Origin: Bacteroidia bacterium
Lineage (GTDB): Bacteria; Bacteroidota; Bacteroidia; NS11-12g; UBA9320
Length of the DNA stretch: 64,000 bases
NCBI GenBank assembly: GCA_020053795.1
Contig: JAGVMN010000004.1
Coordinates: 1-64,000 of the forward strand
Direction of reading: 5' to 3'
Below the pieces are notes generated by a model. It was given only the letters and a program-made list of their open reading frames with translations. It made no database searches and was not told where the DNA came from. Every line of letters begins with the position of its first letter. Position 1 is the stretch's first letter. The translations under genes and the position numbers were made by a program. Positions 49,367-57,396 of the stretch are shown one piece after another.

Positions 49367-50440
49367 TTATTTTATCATCAGTTTAAATGTTTCGGCTGTT
49401 GATTGAGTGTTTAACCTGATGTAATGCATACCACGGGCAAAACCTTCGGTGGCTAGGTTTGTTATTTCGAGCATTCCCAATTCCATTTGTGTGTGATCAA
49501 ACTGGGTTATGATGTTTCCTTTGACATCAATCACCATTATTTGATATTGGCCTGCCGGAACATTTGAAATATTTAATTGGGAAGTCTGACCGAAGTTAAC
49601 CAGTGAAGGGAAAAGCACTTTTTCGGCCATTTCTTCCTTGTCTGATTTAACAAAAATTGTCTTACTATAGTTGAATTTTCCGTCAAAATCAAACTGCTTC
49701 AACCTGTAATAAGTAGAGGATGAAATACTTTCCTTGTCTTTATAGGCATATGTTTGAATTTCTTGTGAGTTCCCATTGCCTTCTACACGACCGATTGCCT
49801 TGAAGGCACCGGTAGAAGGGGCTTTTTCAATAATGAAATGACTGTTGTTTTCTTCAGATGCAGTCTTCCAGTTCAAAGTAACAAAGTTTTCTTCAACCTC
49901 TGAATCAAATGAAAGCCATGTTACAGGAAGAGGCCCTGCAGAAAAACCGTCTGATTCTCCGGTTGCATGCACAGGTCCTGCAATCGAAAATGGCCCAGCT
50001 ATTTCATATTCATCATCGAAAATGATTTCTGAACTGGTGTTCCCTCCTGTTATCACCCCGCCTGACATAACTTCAACCACCCCAGCATTTCCGTCAAGGG
50101 TCAAATCTTTGCCGTTGTTAAACTTTAGGGTGCCATAGACTTTGATAGTGTCTATGTCATCCCGACTTGAATTAACCGTAACGGTATGACCTGAAAGTAT
50201 AATATATTTTACCGGGATTCCTGAACCGGTCTCTGTCCAGGTAGAAGTTGCAGTCCAATTACCGGTTTTTTTTGAGGTAAAAACTGTCCCACCACCATCT
50301 GCAAATGTCTTGGAAGATGGCAGAAAATTACCGGCAAAGAAGAAGATAGTTCCGAGTATTGCAGAAATTATTGCAGATACGATTACAATTTTTGCCAAAC
50401 CCAACTCTTGCCTTACATTTGGCTCGTTGCGTAATTCCAT
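49367..50440 (-). CDS. Secreted protein with T9SS-type C-terminal domain, paralogous at both ends to 46112-49300
   Basis: SEENNSHFIIEKAPSTGAFKAIGRVEGNGNS; C-terminal GMHYIRLNTQSTAETFKLMIK; N-terminus matches the downstream protein. Confidence 0.82.
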   Translation of the reverse strand: MELRNEPNVRQELGLAKIVIVSAIISAILGTIFFFAGNFLPSSKTFADGGGTVFTSKKTGNWTATSTWTETGSGIPVKYIILSGHTVTVNSSRDDIDTIKVYGTLKFNNGKDLTLDGNAGVVEVMSGGVITGGNTSSEIIFDDEYEIAGPFSIAGPVHATGESDGFSAGPLPVTWLSFDSEVEENFVTLNWKTASEENNSHFIIEKAPSTGAFKAIGRVEGNGNSQEIQTYAYKDKESISSSTYYRLKQFDFDGKFNYSKTIFVKSDKEEMAEKVLFPSLVNFGQTSQLNISNVPAGQYQIMVIDVKGNIITQFDHTQMELGMLEITNLATEGFARGMHYIRLNTQSTAETFKLMIK

Positions 50441-50650
50441 AAATGTAGATTTTAGTAATTAAAGTAGTAGTAGTTCGAGTTGTTAAAACTCTAAATGTGA
50501 CTCAAAAGTAGATAAAATATTCCATAATGTGGAAATATGACAATTCATTTGTGTAATTTAGAATGATTAAAAATAAACTATTGGTTACAAGGGAGAAGAT
50601 TTGGTCTATACGAAATGTGCAAATAATCTGAAGTATGGGAATAAAAAAGC

Positions 50651-51823
50651 TTAGATACTACTTGAAAAAATCAGGTCATTTTTGCTAATAACATCCGAAT
50701 CGCTCATTAATACACAGCGATCCATAAAAGCAATAAGCTCTCTGACATTGCCTGGCCATGGGTGTTTTAGCAAAGCTTCTCGGGCAGATTCATCAAGTGT
50801 TTTTGCCGGTACATGGTGTTTTCTTGTGAATACATTCAAGAAGTGATTTGCTAAGACTATGATATCATTTCCCCTGTCTCTTAACCTCGGCAGGTGAATG
50901 AGAAATCCCTGAATCCGGTAATACAAGTCTTCGCGGAATTTGCCGAGTTTTACCTGTTCACTTAAATTTCGATTGGTTGCAGTTACAATGCGTACACTTA
51001 ATGAAATCATTTTATTGCTTCCCAATCGTGTAATTCTGCCATCTTGTAAAACCCTTAAAAGTTTGGTTTGAAGAATAATGTCCATTTCACCTATCTCATC
51101 AAGAAACAAGGTACCGCCATCCGCTTCTTCAAATTTGCCTATTCTTCGGGAACTGGCCCCCGTGAAGGCTCCTTTCTCATGGCCAAATAACTCATCTTCT
51201 ACCAAATGATGGGGTATCGCAGCAAGATTTACCGCGATAAAAGGTTTCTTCCTTCTTTCAGAATTGAAGTGAATAGCCTCTGCTACTAATTCTTTTCCGG
51301 TTCCATTATCTCCGGTTATCATTACAAGAGAATCTGTTTTTTCTACCCGTTGAATGAGCTTCATTACCTTGTATATTGCAGTACTTTCTCCCACAATATT
51401 TGAGTACTTGCTCCGATCATGCAGTTCTTCACGTAAGACTTCCACTTCTTCCTGCAAAACAATCTGATCTACAGCATTTTTAATGGCATTCCTCAATTCA
51501 ATAACCGCGTTGTCATTCTTAACAACGTAATTTTTTGCACCATTTTTATATGCTTCAACAACTACATTGACATCTTCCTGACCGGAAACCACGATGGTTG
51601 CAATGGAAGGGTAAGAAGTTGTTATTTTTTGAAGAATTTCCAAACCCGACATATCAGGAAGCATATAGTCAAGGGTGATTATGTCTGGGTTCTGACCCAG
51701 GTTATCCAAAAGATCCTGACCATTATAAAAAACTTTTATTTCGTAGTCCATATCTTTCAATGAATGCTCAATGGCAGCAGCATACATCATATTATCTTCA
51801 ACAATAAATACTTTAGGTATCAT
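50651..51823 (-). CDS. Response regulator with receiver and sigma-54-interacting AAA+ domains, lacking a C-terminal HTH
   Basis: Receiver ([13 protein letters not shown]), Walker [19 protein letters not shown] loop, [12 protein letters not shown]; stop follows shortly after. Confidence 0.92.
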   Translation of the reverse strand: MIPKVFIVEDNMMYAAAIEHSLKDMDYEIKVFYNGQDLLDNLGQNPDIITLDYMLPDMSGLEILQKITTSYPSIATIVVSGQEDVNVVVEAYKNGAKNYVVKNDNAVIELRNAIKNAVDQIVLQEEVEVLREELHDRSKYSNIVGESTAIYKVMKLIQRVEKTDSLVMITGDNGTGKELVAEAIHFNSERRKKPFIAVNLAAIPHHLVEDELFGHEKGAFTGASSRRIGKFEEADGGTLFLDEIGEMDIILQTKLLRVLQDGRITRLGSNKMISLSVRIVTATNRNLSEQVKLGKFREDLYYRIQGFLIHLPRLRDRGNDIIVLANHFLNVFTRKHHVPAKTLDESAREALLKHPWPGNVRELIAFMDRCVLMSDSDVISKNDLIFSSSI

Positions 51824-51962
51824 GTTTTAAATTTTTAGAATTACAAAGCTAAGGGATATTGATAGGGGATGCTTTCTGAAGAGTGGTTCGCTCCACGCTT
51901 ATTTTTCAACCTACTGAACGGAATAATGGATTTAGGGTTTATAAAAACAATGTCTCAGAACT

Positions 51963-54071
51963 TTACGAAATTCTGCTCCAGTCTTTTCCGGGGCTTTTTT
52001 GATTGAGGTAGTTGACTAATGGTTGATTAGATGCATGTTGAAGAAGAGGATCTTCGGATAAGATTTGTTCGGCTTGAAACCGGGCGACTTTAAGCATTTC
52101 TTCATCATCAACAATACTGGCTATTTTAAGGTCGGCTATTCCGCTTTGCTTGGTACCTTCAATATCACCCGGGCCGCGAAGTTTCAAATCTAGTTCTGCT
52201 AGTTTGAAGCCATCATTGGTGGAAAGCATAGCCTTGATTCTTTCTCTGCCGTTATAACTGAGTTTTTGGCCACTCATGAGAATGCAATAGCTCTGATCAC
52301 CACCGCGGCCAACTCTACCTCTAAGCTGATGCAATTGCGACAGTCCGAAACTTTCAGCATTCTCAATGAGCATCACCGTAGCGTTTGGTACATTAATGCC
52401 AACTTCTATTACGGTTGTTGAAACAAGAATGTGTATTTCTCCTTTTTTGAAACGGGTCATAATCATTTCCTTTTCATGAGCTTTCATTCTTCCATGAATA
52501 ATCTCCACCTGATATTTTGGACGTTTAAAGAAATTAGACAACAATTCGAAACCATCATTGAGGTTTTTATACTCCAGTTTTTCGGAATCTTCTATCAAAG
52601 GGAAGACGACATATACCTGTCGTCCTTTGTCAATCTCTGTTTGAATGAATTGAAAAACTTCCATTCTACGGGCTTCATTTCGATGGGCAGTGATGATGGG
52701 TACTCTGCCCAAAGGCATTTCATCAATAACTGAAACATCTAAATCACCATAAAAAGTCATAGCCAAAGTACGTGGAATTGGAGTGGCAGTCATCACTAAA
52801 ATGTGGGGTACCTCCTCACTTTTATCCCACATACGGGCTCTCTGGGCAACGCCAAATCGATGCTGTTCGTCAATAATGACTAAGCCCTGCCTTTTCATTT
52901 TCACCTTGTCTTCAATCAACGCATGAGTGCCAATCAGGATTTGAATGGTTCCATTTTCAAGGCCTTCATGAATGCGTTTTCTTTCAGCAGACTTTGTAGA
53001 ACCGGTTAACAAAGCACATTGCAAACCCACTTTTTCCATTTCAGTATGCATGTTGTTAAAATGTTGTGAGGCCAGTATTTCCGTTGGGGCCATTAGGCTG
53101 CTTTGTGTGCCGTTGTCTGCCGCAATCAGCATGTTGAGCAAAGCAACAACAGATTTGCCGCTTCCTACATCACCCTGCAACAAGCGATTCATTTGGCGAC
53201 CTGTTTGGGTGTCTTGCCTTATCTCTTTGATCACTTTCTTTTGGGCATCTGTCAGCTCGAACGACAAAACGTCCTTGTAATATTTGTTAAAATATTCGCC
53301 TACCACGGCAAAACGGATGCCTTTTAAAGTCCGTTTGTTGCGGTTTTTTATGCGGACAATTCTCATTTGGAGTAAAAACAATTCCTCGAACTTGATTCTG
53401 TTCTCGGCACTGATTCTGGACTGATTGTCTTTCGGAATATGAATGTTTGTAAAAGCCGCTTTTCGCCCAATGAGTTTGTGGGCGTCCAAAAGAGATTTAG
53501 GAAGGATTTCAGGCACTTCAAAATTGGGATGATTGATAAGTGACGAGATGAATTGGTGGATTGTTCTGCTTGTAATGTTTTTTGTCTTAAGACGCTCTGT
53601 AACATTGTACACAGGTTGAAATCCCTGATGTTTTTTCTCCTGGTCGGTAGTTTCCATTTCGGGATGAACAAAACTGATTTGGTTTTTAAATAAATTTGGC
53701 TTGCCGAAAACTATATATTCCTTCCCGGCTTTCAGGTTTTCCTTTACCCACTTTTGTCCCTGAAACCAAACCAAATCGCAGTAGCCGCTTTCATCTTTGA
53801 ACAAAGCCGTCAGTCTCTTCCCTTTGTCTTTGCCTGTTTGTTCTATCTTGCCCAAAATCCCTTTGATTTGGATATATGGTTGGTTGCCATCGAGATCCTG
53901 TATTTTATGCCAAACAGATCGGTCGATATATCTGAACGGAAAATGATACAAGAGGTCTTCGAACGTATATATTTGAAGTTCATTTTTCAGAAGTTCGGCC
54001 CTCATTGGTCCCACCCCTTTGAGATATTCAACAGGTGTATCGAGAAAATCGTTTCTGCCCGAATGGTTCAC
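51963..54071 (-). CDS. recG: ATP-dependent DNA helicase RecG
   Basis: PVEYLKGVGPMRAELL; helicase motifs LLQGDVGSGKSVVAL, IIDEQHRFGVAQR, MTATPIPRTLAM, LRGRVGRGGDQSYCIL. Confidence 0.97.
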   Translation of the reverse strand: MNHSGRNDFLDTPVEYLKGVGPMRAELLKNELQIYTFEDLLYHFPFRYIDRSVWHKIQDLDGNQPYIQIKGILGKIEQTGKDKGKRLTALFKDESGYCDLVWFQGQKWVKENLKAGKEYIVFGKPNLFKNQISFVHPEMETTDQEKKHQGFQPVYNVTERLKTKNITSRTIHQFISSLINHPNFEVPEILPKSLLDAHKLIGRKAAFTNIHIPKDNQSRISAENRIKFEELFLLQMRIVRIKNRNKRTLKGIRFAVVGEYFNKYYKDVLSFELTDAQKKVIKEIRQDTQTGRQMNRLLQGDVGSGKSVVALLNMLIAADNGTQSSLMAPTEILASQHFNNMHTEMEKVGLQCALLTGSTKSAERKRIHEGLENGTIQILIGTHALIEDKVKMKRQGLVIIDEQHRFGVAQRARMWDKSEEVPHILVMTATPIPRTLAMTFYGDLDVSVIDEMPLGRVPIITAHRNEARRMEVFQFIQTEIDKGRQVYVVFPLIEDSEKLEYKNLNDGFELLSNFFKRPKYQVEIIHGRMKAHEKEMIMTRFKKGEIHILVSTTVIEVGINVPNATVMLIENAESFGLSQLHQLRGRVGRGGDQSYCILMSGQKLSYNGRERIKAMLSTNDGFKLAELDLKLRGPGDIEGTKQSGIADLKIASIVDDEEMLKVARFQAEQILSEDPLLQHASNQPLVNYLNQKSPGKDWSRIS

Positions 54072-55048
54072 TTGTATAATTTACTAAGCAGGGCTCCTAT
54101 TTCCATCATCCAGGCAATGCCCATGTGAACGATGATGCCACCGGCTATACTCCTGCTGTAATAGGCTATAATACCCAAAAGCGTTCCTCCAAAGAAAGAA
54201 CTGATGGTTTCGCCAAGGGGTTTTCCAAAATGAATGAAAACATAAAAAGAGGCCATGGGCAAAATGACTGATGGGCCCGCTATAGCTGCAAATGCCAGAA
54301 TGAGAAATCCGCGGAAAAAAAATTCAATGAAGATAAAATCAATGCCATACAGAAATTCGTAAAGTACAAAGAATTTGTGATCAGGCTGATGACCAAATGT
54401 GAGGCCCGGCAATTCGCCTCCCCTGGGATAGGTTCCCAAAAAATCCGATTGGAAGGACGCCCATGCAATCAATGGAACCATTACCAACAACATAATCAAA
54501 TAGGGGCGTGTATCGTAGTTTTTTAGAGTAAATCCATACAATGGTTGATTTTTTCGATCAGTAAAAAACCAATACGCAGTAATTGGAATCAGAATAATCA
54601 ACATACGAAAAATGGTTTGTATAACCCTGTACCAGTAGATATCGAGCCTCTCCTTCTGTACCAATTCATAAATAAACTGACCGTAAATATGCGAACAGGA
54701 ACGAATAGTGAAAATGCTCAAAGCAAAAATGACAAGGAACCAAAACTTGGGTTCAGAAAGGTGTTCCAGCTTACCTGTGATTAGAGCTTGCAACAAAAAC
54801 GACCCGATAAATGGAATGGCATATAGCAGAAAATAGTAAAGGAAGATGAAATTGTTCCATGCGAGTTCGTCAGACTTTGCCTCAAGAAAGGGATGAAAAT
54901 AATTAAAATACACACCTGTTGCCGAAAAAATCATAATGGAAAAAAACAAAACAGGCGAGAATTGTTCGTGGTAAAACTGTTTGAGGTACGAAATAACTTT
55001 TTTCACGGTGCCAAATTTTGCATTCGCAATTTTAATATAAGTCGTCAT
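54068..55048 (-). CDS. CPBP family intramembrane metalloprotease
   Basis: Multi-TM; IFIEFFFRGFL (E..xR motif), FYVFIHFGKPLGE, GIIVHMGIAWMME. Confidence 0.82.
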   Translation of the reverse strand: MTTYIKIANAKFGTVKKVISYLKQFYHEQFSPVLFFSIMIFSATGVYFNYFHPFLEAKSDELAWNNFIFLYYFLLYAIPFIGSFLLQALITGKLEHLSEPKFWFLVIFALSIFTIRSCSHIYGQFIYELVQKERLDIYWYRVIQTIFRMLIILIPITAYWFFTDRKNQPLYGFTLKNYDTRPYLIMLLVMVPLIAWASFQSDFLGTYPRGGELPGLTFGHQPDHKFFVLYEFLYGIDFIFIEFFFRGFLILAFAAIAGPSVILPMASFYVFIHFGKPLGETISSFFGGTLLGIIAYYSRSIAGGIIVHMGIAWMMEIGALLSKLYK

Positions 55049-55282
55049 AAATTCATGTAAATTTCAATTTCGGCCTCGTGCTCGATATTTGATTGTATTT
55101 CGATTACTCACAATTTTATTCTATGTTTATTTTGGATTTTTACCAGATATCAGGGTTCGGAATTTATGCTTCAACTCATTGTATCGTTCGACGGAATCAA
55201 AAAATATTAAATAGCCCCTTTTGCATTCGTTAATAGTGGCAGAGAGCAAATATTTGTCACAAACGGATAATCTTGTGAAAAA

Positions 55283-55316
55283 GGGGCTTCTCCTATCCAG
55301 AGGAGAAAAAAGCCCC
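55283..55316 (-). terminator. Terminator-like hairpin in an intergenic region (minus orientation)
   Basis: Minus strand GGGGCTTTTTTCTCCT-CTGGAT-AGGAGAAGCCCC followed by TTTTT; 12-bp stem with a 4-nt bulge. Confidence 0.5.
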
Positions 55317-55783
55317 AAGAGTTTAGCGTCACAAGCCGATTTGCTTTTTAGCTTACGATTCGGGTATATACTTCAGGCGTTTTGCAGACGACCGGGAAAA
55401 AGCACGTTCTATCATTGTACGACCTATTTTAAAATGCAATCAGTCGTATGATTCTCCACAAGTATGATTATTTTTGATTAGGAAGCCTCAATGACGACTT
55501 AGGATGTGTTGCATTCGAAGCTGAAATTTTAAGGAAATTTTATAATACGGGTTTGATAAACAATTATTTTTTATGGCATGAATTAACATGGGGATATAAT
55601 GCACTATGGAACAATATTATGTGTTTTTTTTATTCCAAAGGCTTTTGAAACAATTTTGTTGGGGCTTTGTTCTTGGTGGGTTTGTAAATGGTGAAAATTT
55701 TGTTCTTCTGTGACTTTTATCATTCCCCTCTTGAATCAATCCTTGCAATTTTGAAAAAAATCATAGTTGCAAATGTCTTGTAA

Positions 55784-56356
55784 ATGAAAAAACCACTCTT
55801 AGTAAAATATGTTCTTCCATTTATTCAGTGGTATTCCCTGATGATTCTTATAGCCATCGGGATGGATTATTTGTTGCATCTCTTCGATATGGTTTTCATT
55901 GGTCGTTATCTGGGTTATTGGGGAACATTCGCTATTGTCATTTCCTTTGCCTATTCGCTTCGCAAACGAAAAGTTATCAAATTTGGCTCTCCCAAAAACT
56001 GGCTGACGTTTCATAATTATTTGGCATGGGCGGGTTCAATAATGTTACTTGTGCATGCCGGAATTCACTTTAATGCCGTGTTGCCTTGGCTTGCCATACT
56101 TACCTTGCTGAGTGCAGTGGCAAGCGGACTGGTTGGTAAGTTTCTTTTAAAAAGGGCTTATGAATCCCTGAATGAAAAACGATATTTATTGATCAGACAG
56201 GGTATGACTAATGATGAATTAGGCAAAAAACTGTTTTTCGATTCGATCACAGTAGATATGATGAAGAAATGGAGGGTTGTTCATTTGCCGGTTACCTTAC
56301 TGCTGCTTATTTTGTCATTGATGCACATCATTACCATAATTATTTTCAGTAAATGA
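55784..56356 (+). CDS. Diheme b-type cytochrome-like membrane protein
   Basis: 190 aa, multi-TM; two helices each carry His residues 14 apart (FHNYLAWAGSIMLLVH and VHLPVTLLLLILSLMH). Confidence 0.65.
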   Translation: MKKPLLVKYVLPFIQWYSLMILIAIGMDYLLHLFDMVFIGRYLGYWGTFAIVISFAYSLRKRKVIKFGSPKNWLTFHNYLAWAGSIMLLVHAGIHFNAVLPWLAILTLLSAVASGLVGKFLLKRAYESLNEKRYLLIRQGMTNDELGKKLFFDSITVDMMKKWRVVHLPVTLLLLILSLMHIITIIIFSK

Positions 56357-57261
56357 GAACCACCGTAGTAATGAGCATTGTCCTTTTGTGTCTTGGACTC
56401 ATGTACCGTTTGCCACAGGTGATGATAAACCCGGGACAATTAATTGAAGGACATCAGAAAATAAAAGAAAAGTGCCTTACCTGTCATGTTCCTTATAAAG
56501 GTATTGGGAATGACAAATGCATATCATGCCATAAACTTTCGGAAATAGGGAAAGAATCGATGTATCAAACCCTTAAGAACAACAGAACTGGCAAAATTTT
56601 ATTTCACAAGGGTCTGGCAAATCAAAAATGCAGCGGATGCCATACCGATCACAAGGGCAGATATCCGGAAGCGTCTGTCAACAGCTTTAACCATGAAATG
56701 CTTGGAACAGCGAATCGAAACAATTGCAATAATTGTCATGGCAAACCACTAAATGACCTTCATAAACCTTTATCATCAGCCTGTCATAGCTGTCACAAAA
56801 CAGCGGGATGGAAAACGGACCTGTCATTTGATCATGAAATGATTCATGGTGCAGATAAACGTAACTGTGCGGGATGCCATAAAAAACCAGATAATGACTA
56901 TCATCAGTTTATTAAAAGCAACTGCGGAAAATGTCATAACCTAAACAAATGGAAGCCTTCCTCTTTTGATCATTCAACTTATTTCCGACTGGACAGTGAT
57001 CATCAGACAACATGTAAAACATGTCATCAGAACAATAATTTCAACACATTCACCTGCTATGGTTGCCATGAGCATTCAGAAAGAAATATAAAGGCTGAAC
57101 ACAATGAGGAGGGAATATACGGTTTCAACGATTGTGCAGGGTGTCACAAAAGTGGTGATAAATATGGCATCAATATGAATGGCAATGAGGGTGGGCGGTT
57201 GAATCAAAAAGAAAATAATAAAGCAAGGGAGCAACATCACTCAGAAGAGGATGACGATTAG
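56353..57261 (+). CDS. Membrane-anchored decaheme c-type cytochrome (cytochrome c3/c7-like)
   Basis: Ten CxxCH motifs (CLTCH, CISCH, CSGCH, CNNCH, CHSCH, CAGCH, CGKCH, CKTCH, CYGCH, CAGCH); N-terminal signal/anchor; ATGA overlap with the upstream gene. Confidence 0.92.
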   Translation: MRTTVVMSIVLLCLGLMYRLPQVMINPGQLIEGHQKIKEKCLTCHVPYKGIGNDKCISCHKLSEIGKESMYQTLKNNRTGKILFHKGLANQKCSGCHTDHKGRYPEASVNSFNHEMLGTANRNNCNNCHGKPLNDLHKPLSSACHSCHKTAGWKTDLSFDHEMIHGADKRNCAGCHKKPDNDYHQFIKSNCGKCHNLNKWKPSSFDHSTYFRLDSDHQTTCKTCHQNNNFNTFTCYGCHEHSERNIKAEHNEEGIYGFNDCAGCHKSGDKYGINMNGNEGGRLNQKENNKAREQHHSEEDDD

Positions 57262-57396
57262 ACCCTTTAATTATTTCCGGTCTGTAACAATTTCAGTGTC
57301 ATATTTTCAATTTATTTCAAATAAATTACGAGAGTCAGACTAAACAGATGGGAGTTTAGTTATATTCAAAAATAAATCTGCGTCAATTAAAATAAA

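Noticed and set aside
50441-50650. Search for a sigma-54 -24/-12 promoter (TGGCAC-N5-TTGCA) upstream of the T9SS gene
   Set aside because: No convincing GG/GC pair at correct spacing on the minus strand; would need a matrix scan.
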